This document shows positions 1-8,346 of a DNA stretch of 64,000 nt, in pieces. The notes under the pieces are model-generated. The model was not told the origin of the DNA. It searched no databases and saw only the letters and a list, made by a program, of their open reading frames with translations. How positions within the stretch are numbered: position 1 is the first letter of the stretch; each line of letters starts with the position of its first letter. The position numbers were made by a program, and so were the translations under genes. Source of the stretch: Streptomyces justiciae (GTDB taxonomy: Bacteria; Actinomycetota; Actinomycetes; Streptomycetales; Streptomycetaceae); contig NZ_JADDXU010000020.1 in NCBI RefSeq assembly GCF_015163075.1, forward strand, positions 89,876-153,875, written 5' to 3'.

Positions 1-1154
1 TGGTGGTCGGCACCCCCGCCTACATGTCGCCCGAACAGGCCTCCGGGGCAAGGAGGTTGACCGGCGCGGTCGACATCTTCGCCCTCGGTTCGGTCGTCGC
101 GTACGCGGCGTGCGGGCGGCCGCCCTTCGGCGAGGAGTCCGGGCACGGGGTGCTGTACCGGATCGTGCACGAACAGCCCGACCTCACGCCCCTGCGCGAC
201 CTGGACCCGGACCTCGCCGAGGTCGTCGCCCTCTGCCTCGACAAGGACCCCGAGGGCCGGCCGACGGCGGCGGAGCTGCTGCGGCAGTTCGAGGGCGTGC
301 CCGTGCCGTCGGCGTGGCCGGCGTCCGTCGCCGAGCGGCTGGCCGAGCGGGCGGCGTTCGCCGCGGACGTGCCGGAGCTCGCCCCGCCGCCGGTCCGCAC
401 CCCGACCCTGCCCGACGTGAAGCCGGCGCCGACGGCCTCGGACCGCCGCGGGCGCCGCCGTACGCGGGTGTTCCTCGCCGTCGTCCCGGTGGTGATCGTG
501 GCCGGTGGCACGACCCTGGCCATCCAGCACCTGCCGTACACGTCCGCACCGGAGAGCGAGGGGCGGGCCACGCCCTCGGTCACTGTCTCGGCCGAGGCCT
601 CCCCGTCCGTGTCCGTGTCGGCGTCCGCGTCCGAGGCGAGCCCCAAGGGCAGGACATCGCCGTCGCCCAGCAAGTCCAAGGCGTCGGACCGACGGGAGAA
701 GGGCGGCTCGGGAGGCGCTGACAGCGGGAGCGGTTCCGGCGGTTCCGGCACGGTGGACGACGCCAACGACTCGTCGTCCTCCGGCTCGTCCTCGTCGTCC
801 TCGGGCTCGTCGTCCTCCGGTTCCTCGTCCTCCGGTTCGACCACCGGCTCCCCGCCGCCGAACCTGACGAGCTACCGGCTCGACTACGTGAACTCCTGCG
901 TCGGAGCCTGTGACATGCCGATCAAGGTGAGCTGGTCGGCGGTCTCCCGCGCGACCCGCTACGACATCCACTACACCAACAAGGGCAGCAACTTCACCGC
1001 CAAGGACGTCGACACCGTCTACTCCACCGGCGGCACCAGCTACACCATCAACGGCCCGTACTCGGGCGACGAGGTCTGCATCACGGTGCGCGCGGCCAAC
1101 AAGTACGGCGCGTCCGCCTGGGCGGAGACCTGGTGCGACACGGTGGCCTACTAG
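1..1154 (+). CDS. Ser/Thr protein kinase, C-terminal part (5' end outside window)
   Basis: The frame is open from the first bases and starts inside the activation segment (GTPAYMSPEQ), so the N-lobe, the HRD loop and DFG are lost off the left edge. What remains is the C-lobe (DIFALGSVVAYAACGRPPF and the following helices, to about residue 100), a juxtamembrane linker, one membrane segment (about residues 155-175, RVFLAVVPVVIVAGG) and a long Ser/Gly-rich stalk (about 190-285). It ends in a small beta-rich domain with four cysteines that reads like fibronectin type III (SYRLDYV...VSWSAVSRATRYDIHY...). The plan is that of a Hanks-type receptor kinase with an extracellular sensor. The ligand is unknown. 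The stop overlaps the stop of the convergent oxidoreductase by four bases. Confidence 0.9.
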   Translation, partial: VVGTPAYMSPEQASGARRLTGAVDIFALGSVVAYAACGRPPFGEESGHGVLYRIVHEQPDLTPLRDLDPDLAEVVALCLDKDPEGRPTAAELLRQFEGVPVPSAWPASVAERLAERAAFAADVPELAPPPVRTPTLPDVKPAPTASDRRGRRRTRVFLAVVPVVIVAGGTTLAIQHLPYTSAPESEGRATPSVTVSAEASPSVSVSASASEASPKGRTSPSPSKSKASDRREKGGSGGADSGSGSGGSGTVDDANDSSSSGSSSSSSGSSSSGSSSSGSTTGSPPPNLTSYRLDYVNSCVGACDMPIKVSWSAVSRATRYDIHYTNKGSNFTAKDVDTVYSTGGTSYTINGPYSGDEVCITVRAANKYGASAWAETWCDTVAY

Positions 1155-2122
1155 CCGGCCACCCTCAGCAGCAGCTTCCCCGTGCTCGTCCGCGCCCCCA
1201 TCAGCCGGTGCGCCTCCGCCGCCTCCTCCAGGTCGAACTCGGCGGTGACCGGCAGGCTGACCGTCCCGTCGACGACCTTCGTGAACGCCCGCTCGGCCAG
1301 CGCCCGGAGCTCGTCCGGGGCGGTCCGGGCCAGGGTGAGGATGGAGAAGCCGCCGACCGTGACGCCGTACGGGTACAGCTCGGGCTGCCCCACGCTCCAC
1401 GCCTCCGCCCCGCTCGCGTTACCGAAGGAGACCAGGCGTCCGAAGACGGCGAGCGAGGCGAGGCCGGCGCGCAGGGTGTCCCCGCCGACCGGGTCCAGGA
1501 CGAGGTCGACCCCGCGGCCGTCCGTCGCCGCCCGCACCGGCTTCTCGAAGTCGCCGACGAAGACCTCGTCGTACCCGTACTCCCGCGCGTAGTCGGCCTT
1601 CGCGGCGCTCGACACCACGCCGTACACCGTGCCGCCGGCCGCCTTCGCCAACTGCCCGACCACCGTGCCGACACCGCCCGCCGCGCCCTGCACGAGCACG
1701 CTCTCGCCGGGCTGGAGCCGGCCCACGGAGTGGACCAGGGCGTACGCCGTCGGCAGCACCGTCGGCAAGGTCGCGGCCGTGCGCAGGTCCACGCCGGACG
1801 GGACCGGGAAGACGGTCGCCACGTCCGCCACGGCCACGTCCGCGTAGGCGCCGCCCTCGGTCAGCGCGGTGACCTCCTGGCCGACACTCAGGCCGGTCAC
1901 CCCCTCGCCCAGCGCCCGGACCCGCCCGGAAACCTCCAGACCGGGCACGAACGGCAGCCGCGGCACCCGGTACCCCGAGTCCCGCGCCTTGAGGTCGGCG
2001 AAGTTGATCCCCGCGTACGCCACGTCCACGCTCACCTGCCCGGGGCCGGGGTCGGGGACCTCCGCCTCGACGACCTCGAGGACCTCGGGACCGCCGTACT
2101 CCTGGAACTCGATCGCGCGCAT
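1151..2122 (-). CDS. NADPH:quinone oxidoreductase / zinc-independent MDR-family dehydrogenase
   Basis: This 323-residue protein starts MRAIEFQEYGGPEVL, typical of the quinone oxidoreductase branch of the medium-chain dehydrogenases. A GroES-like domain comes first (PGQVSVDVAYAGINFADL), then a Rossmann domain with AAGGVGTVVGQLAK for NADPH. The Cys/His zinc ligands of alcohol dehydrogenases are absent. It is expected to reduce quinones or enones in the cytosol. An upstream in-frame ATG at 2131 would add three residues; I prefer 2122 because family members begin there. It diverges from an ArsR-type regulator, whose likely operators lie in the short gap between them, so the regulator probably controls it. 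Confidence 0.9.
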   Translation of the reverse strand: MRAIEFQEYGGPEVLEVVEAEVPDPGPGQVSVDVAYAGINFADLKARDSGYRVPRLPFVPGLEVSGRVRALGEGVTGLSVGQEVTALTEGGAYADVAVADVATVFPVPSGVDLRTAATLPTVLPTAYALVHSVGRLQPGESVLVQGAAGGVGTVVGQLAKAAGGTVYGVVSSAAKADYAREYGYDEVFVGDFEKPVRAATDGRGVDLVLDPVGGDTLRAGLASLAVFGRLVSFGNASGAEAWSVGQPELYPYGVTVGGFSILTLARTAPDELRALAERAFTKVVDGTVSLPVTAEFDLEEAAEAHRLMGARTSTGKLLLRVAG

Positions 2123-2152
2123 GCCACACACCCCGTTCTGGGCCGCTCAAAC

Positions 2153-2200
2153 TGTTCAATGAGAAGCGAACACTCGAGACTGTATGGTTTTCATCGAACA
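2153..2200. promoter_or_regulatory. Paired candidate operators between the oxidoreductase and arsR-like genes
   Basis: Two 20-bp boxes, 2153-2172 and 2181-2200, both begin TGT and end CGAACA. The first is an inverted repeat, TGTTC-N10-GAACA. A 10-base direct repeat, CGAACACTCG, occurs at 2167 and 2195, 28 bp apart. They fill the divergent intergenic region and are plausible sites for the adjacent ArsR protein. No binding is shown. Confidence 0.45.
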
Positions 2201-2238
2201 CTCGCAAGCGTCAGCGTCATCGTCATCGGGAGGACAGC

Positions 2239-2565
2239 ATGGCCACCGGTACCAGTCATCGGGCCGCCCCCGAGCACACCCACCCCGACGACGTCCCGGT
2301 GCTGACCGCGCTCGCCGCCCTCGCCGACCCCGTACGGGCCCAGTTGGTGCGGGAGCTGGCCGGCTCCGAGGACTGGTCGCGCAGTTGCGGCACCTTCGAC
2401 GTCCCCGTGGGCAAGGCGGCCAAGAGCCATCACTTCGCGGTGTTGCGCGCCGCCGGGTTGGTGGAGCAGCGCGACGAGGGGCCCAGGCGGGTCAACCGGC
2501 TGCGGCGCGAGGAGTTCGACGCCCGGTTCCCGGGGCTGCTGGAGCTGGTGCTGCGGGGCGACTGA
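2239..2565 (+). CDS. ArsR-family winged helix-turn-helix regulator
   Basis: This 108-residue protein has a single winged-HTH domain: LTALAALADPVRAQLVRELA, then a recognition helix in KAAKSHHFAVLRAAGLVEQRDEG and a wing with RRVNRLRREEFDARFPGLL. Length and layout fit ArsR/SmtB. It has one cysteine (in SRSCGTFDV) and no obvious metal-binding pair, so it more likely senses a small organic molecule or redox state than a metal. The ATG has a good GGGAGGA site a few bases upstream. It diverges from the quinone oxidoreductase gene, its most likely target. Confidence 0.85.
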   Translation: MATGTSHRAAPEHTHPDDVPVLTALAALADPVRAQLVRELAGSEDWSRSCGTFDVPVGKAAKSHHFAVLRAAGLVEQRDEGPRRVNRLRREEFDARFPGLLELVLRGD

Positions 2566-2602
2566 GGGTGAACCTCCCGGCCCACTCCCGCGTCACAGTC
2601 GT

Positions 2603-3211
2603 ATGAGGAACCGCAGCTGGATTCTGGCGGCCGTGGCCACCGCCGGTGTGGTGGTGGGGGCGGCCCTGTACGTCGACGCGTCGGAGACCGGGCACGCGGA
2701 CATCGACGTCGCGGCGACCGTCTCGCCCTCGCCGCCCGCCGAGGACTGGTGCGTCGGCACCCGGACGAGCCCACCGGACGGCGACGCCCCCGACGACAGC
2801 CCCCTCAACCGCACCCTCGCCCGCATCGACAAGCTCGCCGCGGGCAGGTACGCCGACGTCTACACCGGCATGGGCGTCGACGAGGACGCGGGCGCCGCCG
2901 ACGTCTGGCGCATCCCCTCCGACGACTTCGACACTGCCGTCTGCGACGCCGCCGAGAAGGGCGTGAAGCTGCGGCTGCACCCCGCCGACGTCGACCGCAG
3001 GACCCTCGACGCCCTCGCCGAGCGGATCAGCGAGGACATGACCCGCTGGGACGCCACCTTCCAGATGCGTGAAGTCGGGGTCGACGAGCGGGGGTTCGTG
3101 CATGTCGGCGTCGACGACCCGAAGAAGGCCGAACCCCTCATCGAGAAGGAGTTCGGCCCCCGGAACATCAAGGTGGAGTACGTCGATCAGGCCTACGCGG
3201 CCGAGGACTGA
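2603..3211 (+). CDS. Hypothetical membrane-anchored or exported protein
   Basis: This 202-residue protein opens with a short positive stretch and one hydrophobic segment (WILAAVATAGVVVGAALYV, about residues 5-23) without a lipobox, so it is either a signal anchor or is cleaved. The rest is polar, acidic and predicted to lie outside the membrane, with two cysteines (DWCVGT, DTAVCDAA) that could form a disulfide. The C-terminal half resembles small Streptomyces exported proteins with alternating strands and helices (DMTRWDATFQMREVGVDERGFVHVGV), but I do not recognise the family. Its 3' end overlaps the convergent permease gene by 19 bp. Confidence 0.7.
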   Translation: MRNRSWILAAVATAGVVVGAALYVDASETGHADIDVAATVSPSPPAEDWCVGTRTSPPDGDAPDDSPLNRTLARIDKLAAGRYADVYTGMGVDEDAGAADVWRIPSDDFDTAVCDAAEKGVKLRLHPADVDRRTLDALAERISEDMTRWDATFQMREVGVDERGFVHVGVDDPKKAEPLIEKEFGPRNIKVEYVDQAYAAED

Positions 3212-4590
3212 GGCGCCTTCGCCCTCCGGAGCACCGCGTACAGCCCCGCGCTCACCACGAACCCGACCAGGCAGGTGATGTCCCCGAAGGACGGCCACCT
3301 CTCCGGCACCCATCCCACGTACTTCTCCTGGTTGGAGAAGAGCGGCACGGACACCGCGATGCCGATCAACAGGGCCGTGACACCGGGCCAGTTGGAGAAG
3401 CCCCGGTCGGTCAGCCGCCCCGCCAGTTCGTCCACCGGCGTCCGCGACCGCGCCCACCGCTCCACCAGCACCACGCCCAGCCACGGCCCCACCCAGTACG
3501 CGATCACCAGCAGGAACGCCTCGTACGCGTGCCCGGCGTCCGCGAGCGACGCCCACGCCGCGCCCGTACCGGCGAGCCCGCACAGCACCACGATCGCGCT
3601 CCGCCCCAGCCATGCGGGCAGCTTCAGGCCGAGCGAGGTGATCGACATGGCGGAGGAGTAGACGTTGAGCGCGTTCGCCGACACCGCGCCCAGGATGATG
3701 GCCAGCAGGACCAAGTTGCTCAGCCAGCCCGGCAGATGGCCCGTGAACGCCGCCGTCGGGGTCGCGCCGTCCGGCGCCACGATCGTCGCCGACGCCGCGC
3801 CGATGACCGAGACGACCGCGATGGACACGAACAGGCCCACCGCCGGGTAGACGACCGTCTGCAACCTGCTTGCCGTACGCGGGAGATAGCGCGAGTAGTC
3901 CGACGCACCGGGGTTCCAGCCCGCCGCGTACCCCCAGGCCGTGCTGAACGCCAGCAGGAAGCCGCCGATGCCGCCACCCGCCCCCGCGCTCAGGTCACCG
4001 GCCTCCTTGAAGGTCCACACCCCGGCCAGCAGGAAGATCACCGCGAGCGCCGGGAACGCGTACTTCTCGAAGGCGTGCACGAAGTTGTGGCCGATGAAGC
4101 CGATCACGATCTCGGCGGCGACCACGATCAACAGGGACGGCAGCGGACGCAGGTCCGTCAGCGTGTTCAGCGCGAAAGCGGCGCTCACACTGTTCACCGC
4201 GAACCAACCGACGCCCGCGACAAGGGCGTTCACACCGGAAGGCAGCAGGTTCCCGCGGTACCCGAACGCGAACCGGCCGATCGCCATCTGCGGGACGCCG
4301 AAGCGGGGACCGTCCAGCGACAGCACCCCCTGCGTCAGCGAACCCAGGGCCGTCCCCAGCAGCAGCGCCGCCGTGGCCTCCCAGAAGCTCAGCCCGAAGA
4401 ACAGCACCGAGATCACGCCGATGTAGACCGTCGCGAACTCGATGTTCGGGGACGCCCACGTCCACAGCAGTTGCAGGGGGCTACCGTGGCGCTCGGCGTC
4501 GGGGATCGGCTCCGAGCCGGCCGTCTCGACGGCGATGACCTTGTCGCCGTACTCGGGGGCGGCCGTGCCGGCCGTGGTGGCAGTCGTCAT
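3193..4590 (-). CDS. NCS1-family purine/cytosine-type permease
   Basis: This 465-residue protein has about twelve hydrophobic segments. It starts with a polar N-terminus and the ASPNIEFATVYIGV segment typical of nucleobase:cation symporter-1 carriers, followed by GTALGSLTQGVLSLDGPRFGVPQMAIGR, which matches the substrate-site region of the cytosine/hydantoin permeases. It probably imports a nucleobase or related compound by cation symport. No catabolic gene (deaminase, hydantoinase) is beside it, so the substrate cannot be assigned. It diverges from the DMT transporter gene. Confidence 0.88.
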   Translation of the reverse strand: MTTATTAGTAAPEYGDKVIAVETAGSEPIPDAERHGSPLQLLWTWASPNIEFATVYIGVISVLFFGLSFWEATAALLLGTALGSLTQGVLSLDGPRFGVPQMAIGRFAFGYRGNLLPSGVNALVAGVGWFAVNSVSAAFALNTLTDLRPLPSLLIVVAAEIVIGFIGHNFVHAFEKYAFPALAVIFLLAGVWTFKEAGDLSAGAGGGIGGFLLAFSTAWGYAAGWNPGASDYSRYLPRTASRLQTVVYPAVGLFVSIAVVSVIGAASATIVAPDGATPTAAFTGHLPGWLSNLVLLAIILGAVSANALNVYSSAMSITSLGLKLPAWLGRSAIVVLCGLAGTGAAWASLADAGHAYEAFLLVIAYWVGPWLGVVLVERWARSRTPVDELAGRLTDRGFSNWPGVTALLIGIAVSVPLFSNQEKYVGWVPERWPSFGDITCLVGFVVSAGLYAVLRRAKAPQSSAA

Positions 4591-4759
4591 GCGAGGTAAG
4601 TGTCCGGTCCCGGCGGCCCGCCCGACAGGGGCGCATTGTCCGCTTCGGAAGCCTCACCGGCGTACAACCTGCACGCATCGAAGACGCCGATGGGGTCATC
4701 GGCAGAACCCCCCACTGGCGCGTGGACCTGCACCGATGCCCGCTCCTACCGTCAGGGGC

Positions 4760-5710
4760 ATGACCTCCGACAGCAAGGGCATCGCCCAGCTCACGACCGC
4801 CATGATCCTCTCCGGCACCCTCGGCGTCTTCGTCGTCGAGTCGGGCGCCTCCCCCTTCGACGTGGTCTTCTTCCGCGTGGTCTTCGGCGCCCTCGCGCTC
4901 GGAGGCTACGTGCTGGCCCGCGGCTGGCTCCGTGACCACGGCTTCACCCCGCGCACCCTCGGACTCGCCGTCCTGGGCGGCGTGTTCATCGTCTTCAACT
5001 GGGTGTTCCTCTTCGAGTCGTACGAGAACACCTCGATCTCCGTGGCGACGGTCGTCTACCACACCCAGCCGTTCTACGTCGTGCTGCTGGGCGCCCTCCT
5101 CTTCCGCGAACGCCTGACGGCCGCGAAGGCGGGCTGGATCGGCCTGGCCTTCGCGGGCCTGATCCTCGTCTCGGGCGTCACGCCAGGCGACTTCACCAGC
5201 GGCGGCACGTATCTCCTCGGCGTCGGCCAGGCGCTCCTCGCCGCCCTCCTTTACGGCCTGTCGACTCTGGTGACCAAGCGCATCACTGGAGTACGACCCC
5301 ATCTCATCGCTCTGGTCCAAGTCCTCGTCGGCATCCCGCTGTTGCTGCCCTTCGCCGACTTCGGCGCGATGAGCGGCACGAGCGCGAGCGACTGGGGCTG
5401 GCTGGTCGGGCTCGGCTTCATCCACACCGGGCTGATGTACGTCCTGATGTACGCCGCCTACGCCCAGCTGCCACTGTCGAAGATCGCCGTTCTGGCCTTC
5501 GTCTACCCGGCCGTCGCGATGGGCATGGACTGGGCGGTGTACGGCCACCACATCGGCCTCGTCCAGGCGCTGGGCGTCCCGCTGATCGTGCTGGCGAGCC
5601 TCAAGGTCACCCTTGCTCGGACACCAGTTTCCGTGCCTGCTCCGCGAACAGCCGCACATGCGCCGGCAGCCGCTTCCCGGACCGCCACGCGAGCTGCGTC
5701 CGGAGCGTGA
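4760..5710 (+). CDS. EamA/DMT-family transporter
   Basis: This 316-residue protein has ten predicted membrane segments in two EamA halves (first half from TTAMILSGTLGVFVVESG; second from GVGQALLAALLYGLSTLVTK). It belongs to the drug/metabolite exporter family, whose members export amino acids, sugars or toxic metabolites. I chose the ATG at 4760 because family members start there; the open frame extends about 300 bp further upstream without plausible coding. Its last 104 bp overlap the 3' end of the convergent LysR gene, an unusually long overlap that nevertheless preserves both reading frames. Confidence 0.87.
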   Translation: MTSDSKGIAQLTTAMILSGTLGVFVVESGASPFDVVFFRVVFGALALGGYVLARGWLRDHGFTPRTLGLAVLGGVFIVFNWVFLFESYENTSISVATVVYHTQPFYVVLLGALLFRERLTAAKAGWIGLAFAGLILVSGVTPGDFTSGGTYLLGVGQALLAALLYGLSTLVTKRITGVRPHLIALVQVLVGIPLLLPFADFGAMSGTSASDWGWLVGLGFIHTGLMYVLMYAAYAQLPLSKIAVLAFVYPAVAMGMDWAVYGHHIGLVQALGVPLIVLASLKVTLARTPVSVPAPRTAAHAPAAASRTATRAASGA

Positions 5711-6491
5711 ACGGCGGCTCCCAGTCCAGTCGTGCGAGAGAGCCCTCCGCGAGTTCGGCGGCGACCGTGATCTCCGGCAGCAGCGCGATGCCGAGACCGG
5801 CCGCCGCCGCGCGTTTCGTGGCCTCGATGGTGCCGAACTCCATGAAGTCGACCGGTCCACCGAGGGAGTTGAGCTCCTGCTCGAACAAGTCCCGGTAGGC
5901 GCAGCCCGGTTCGGTGGCCAGGAGGGGCTGGTGCAGGAGATCGGCGGTCGCCAACTCCCGTCCCTTGAGCGCGTGTTCCGGCGCCGCCACCAGCGCCAGC
6001 GGTTCCACCGCCAGCACCTCGCTCTCCAGGCCCGGATGCGCGGTCTCCGCCTCCATCAGGAAGCCCACGTCGTACGTGCCCTGCCGCAGCGCCTGCCGGG
6101 TCTCGTCACCGAGAGTCGTGCGCAGCGACAGCCGTATCTTCGGATAGCGGTGGTGGAAGAGTTCGAGGAGCGGCGGCAGCCGGTACGAGGTCAGCGACTC
6201 CATGGTGCCGACGGCGAGCGTGCCGGAGGGATCCTCGGCGTCGGTCACGGCCGCCCGCGCCTCCTCGCTCAGCTCGATGATCTGGCGGGCGTACGGCAGC
6301 AGCCGCTCCCCGGCCTCCGTGAGCCGGATGCGGCTGCCGAGCCGGTCGAACAACTCCACGCCGAGCGAGTCCTCCAGGGCGCGGATCTGGCTGGTGACGC
6401 TGGACTGGGCGTAGTTCAGCTCGGCCGCCGCCCGGGTGAAGCTGAGCACCCCGGCGACCTTCTCGAAGGTGACCAGCAGCCGCAGCTCCAC
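5607..6491 (-). CDS. LysR-family transcriptional regulator
   Basis: This 294-residue protein starts with GTG. The N-terminal winged HTH (LLVTFEKVAGVLSFTRAAAELNYAQSSVTSQIRALEDSLGVELFDR) is followed by a LysR substrate-binding domain (TLAVGTMESLTSYRLPPLLELFHHRYPKIRLSL). Length is standard. It starts one base after the stop of the upstream PLDc_N-like gene, so the two are probably co-transcribed. It is convergent with the DMT exporter gene, and regulator-exporter pairing is common in this family, but no operator is visible between them. Confidence 0.9.
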   Translation of the reverse strand: MELRLLVTFEKVAGVLSFTRAAAELNYAQSSVTSQIRALEDSLGVELFDRLGSRIRLTEAGERLLPYARQIIELSEEARAAVTDAEDPSGTLAVGTMESLTSYRLPPLLELFHHRYPKIRLSLRTTLGDETRQALRQGTYDVGFLMEAETAHPGLESEVLAVEPLALVAAPEHALKGRELATADLLHQPLLATEPGCAYRDLFEQELNSLGGPVDFMEFGTIEATKRAAAAGLGIALLPEITVAAELAEGSLARLDWEPPFTLRTQLAWRSGKRLPAHVRLFAEQARKLVSEQG

Positions 6492-6492
6492 G

Positions 6493-6807
6493 TCAGGGCT
6501 CGTCCCGCTTCTTCCGGTCGTGGTCGTCGTCCTCGTCGAGGGACTTCAGGAACTCGGGGTTGTCGTCGGGCGCGACCCAGCGCTGCGACTGGCCGGCCCG
6601 GGCGCCGGACCAGCCCTCGGCGGCCAGGCTCCGCTTCTTGCCCGCGATCATCCAGGAGATCGAGCCCACCAGCGGGAACAGCAGCACGAGGATCGCCCAC
6701 AGCGGCTTGGGCATGTGCCGTACGTCCTCGTCCTGCGTGCTGATGCAGTCGATGAACGCGTAGATGCTCAGCGCCAGCGGCACGAGGAACATCAGCACCC
6801 GGAGCAT
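6493..6807 (-). CDS. Small PLDc_N-type membrane protein
   Basis: This 104-residue protein has two membrane segments (MLRVLMFLVPLALSIYAFI and LWAILVLLFPLVGSISWMIAG) joined by a short loop containing IDCISTQDEDVRHMPK. This is the pattern of the phospholipase D N-terminal-type (PLDc_N) hairpin found as a stand-alone protein in actinobacteria. The C-terminal tail is polar and strongly charged (EDDDHDRKKRDEP) and should be cytoplasmic. No catalytic residues are present. Role unknown. It shares a promoter region with the divergent menaquinone decarboxylase gene and leads the LysR transcript. Confidence 0.8.
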   Translation of the reverse strand: MLRVLMFLVPLALSIYAFIDCISTQDEDVRHMPKPLWAILVLLFPLVGSISWMIAGKKRSLAAEGWSGARAGQSQRWVAPDDNPEFLKSLDEDDDHDRKKRDEP

Positions 6808-6894
6808 GGGGCCCTCCCACGGGACGGTCGTCGGGGCCGCGATCACAGCCCCCAGGTACAGGGCCAGGGTAGCCCGTACCGGATACTGGGACGC

Positions 6895-8346
6895 ATGGCT
6901 TACGACGATCTTCGCTCGCTGCTCAGGGCCCTGGAACGCGAGGGCGACCTCAAGCGCGTCAAGGCCGAGGTCGACCCGTATCTGGAGGTCGGGGAGATCG
7001 TCGACCGGGTCAACAAGGCCGGCGGCCCCGCGCTCCTCTTCGAGAACGTGAAGGGCTCCTCGATGCCCCTCGCGATGAACGTCTTCGGTACCGACCGGCG
7101 GCTGCTGAAGGCGCTGGGCCTGAAGTCGTACGGCGACATCTCGGAGAAGATCGGCGGGCTGCTGCGCCCCGAACTGCCGCACGGCTTCGTGGGCGTGCGG
7201 GAGGCCTTCGGCAAGCTCGGCGCGATGACGCACGTACCGCCGAAGAAGGTGAAAGAGGCTCCCGTCCAGGAGGTCGTCCTCACCGGCGACGACGTCGATC
7301 TGGACGACCTGCCCGCGCTGTTCACCTGGCCGCAGGACGGCGGCTCCTTCTTCAACCTGGGCCTGACCCACACCAAGGACCCGGAATCCGGCATCCGCAA
7401 CCTCGGCCTGTACCGGCTCCAGCGCCACGACAAGCGCACGATCGGCATGCACTGGCAGATCCACAAGGACAGCCGGAACCACTACCAGGTGGCGGCGCGG
7501 CGGGGCGAGCGCCTGCCGGTCGCGATCGCCTTCGGCTGCCCGCCGGCCGTGACGTACGCGTCCACCGCGCCGCTCCCCGGTGACATCGACGAGTACCTGT
7601 TCGCCGGGTTCATCTCCGGCAAGCGGATCGAGATGGTCGACTGCAAGACGGTGCCGTTGCAGGTCCCGGCGCAGGCCGAGGTCGTCATCGAGGGCTGGCT
7701 GGAGCCGGGCGAGATGCTGCCCGAGGGCCCCTTCGGCGACCACACCGGCTTCTACACCCCGCAGGAACCCTTCCCCGCGCTGAAGATCGACTGCGTGACG
7801 ATGCGGAAGCGGCCGCTGCTTCAGTCGATCGTCGTAGGCAGGCCTCCTACGGAGGACGGACCCCTGGGCCGGGCAACCGAACGCTTCTTCCTCCCCCTGC
7901 TGAAGATCATCGTGCCGGACATCGTGGACTACCACCTGCCCGAAGCGGGCGGATTCCACAACTGCGCGATCATCTCGATCGACAAGAAGTACCCCAAGCA
8001 CGCCCAAAAGGTGATGCACGCTGTGTGGGGCGCCCACATGATGTCCCTGACGAAGTTGATCGTGGTCGTCGACTCGGACTGCGATGTCCACGACCTCCAC
8101 GAGGTCGCGTGGCGGGCCCTCGGCAACACGGACTACGCGCGCGACCTGTCGGTCGTCGAAGGACCGGTCGACCACCTCGACCACGCCTCCTACCAGCAGT
8201 TCTGGGGTGGCAAGGCGGGGATCGACGCGACGCGGAAGTGGCCCGAGGAGGGCTACACCCGCGACGGCGGCTGGCCGGACATGGTGGTGTCCGACCCGGA
8301 GACGGCGGCGAAGGTCGACCGCCGCTGGAAGGAGTACGGCCTGTGA
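6895..8346 (+). CDS. mqnL: UbiD-family decarboxylase of the futalosine menaquinone pathway
   Basis: This 483-residue protein matches the prenylated-FMN-dependent UbiD decarboxylases. The diagnostic block QVPAQAEVVIEGWLEPGEM, followed by PEGPFGDHTGFYTP (about residues 256-290), carries the acidic residues of the active site. GDIDEYLFAGFISGKRIE precedes it. In Streptomyces the enzyme is thought to decarboxylate the prenylated 1,4-dihydroxy-6-naphthoate intermediate. The neighbouring mqnP- and ubiX-like genes supply the prenylated substrate and the cofactor. I chose the ATG at 6895, where homology starts. Its stop overlaps the GTG of the next gene. The symbol mqnL follows published Streptomyces naming as I recall it. 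Confidence 0.9.
   Translation: MAYDDLRSLLRALEREGDLKRVKAEVDPYLEVGEIVDRVNKAGGPALLFENVKGSSMPLAMNVFGTDRRLLKALGLKSYGDISEKIGGLLRPELPHGFVGVREAFGKLGAMTHVPPKKVKEAPVQEVVLTGDDVDLDDLPALFTWPQDGGSFFNLGLTHTKDPESGIRNLGLYRLQRHDKRTIGMHWQIHKDSRNHYQVAARRGERLPVAIAFGCPPAVTYASTAPLPGDIDEYLFAGFISGKRIEMVDCKTVPLQVPAQAEVVIEGWLEPGEMLPEGPFGDHTGFYTPQEPFPALKIDCVTMRKRPLLQSIVVGRPPTEDGPLGRATERFFLPLLKIIVPDIVDYHLPEAGGFHNCAIISIDKKYPKHAQKVMHAVWGAHMMSLTKLIVVVDSDCDVHDLHEVAWRALGNTDYARDLSVVEGPVDHLDHASYQQFWGGKAGIDATRKWPEEGYTRDGGWPDMVVSDPETAAKVDRRWKEYGL

Noticed and set aside
6493..8184. 563-residue minus-strand frame across the mqnL gene
   Set aside because: Only its last 104 codons are real (the PLDc_N-type protein starting at 6807); the rest is antisense to mqnL.
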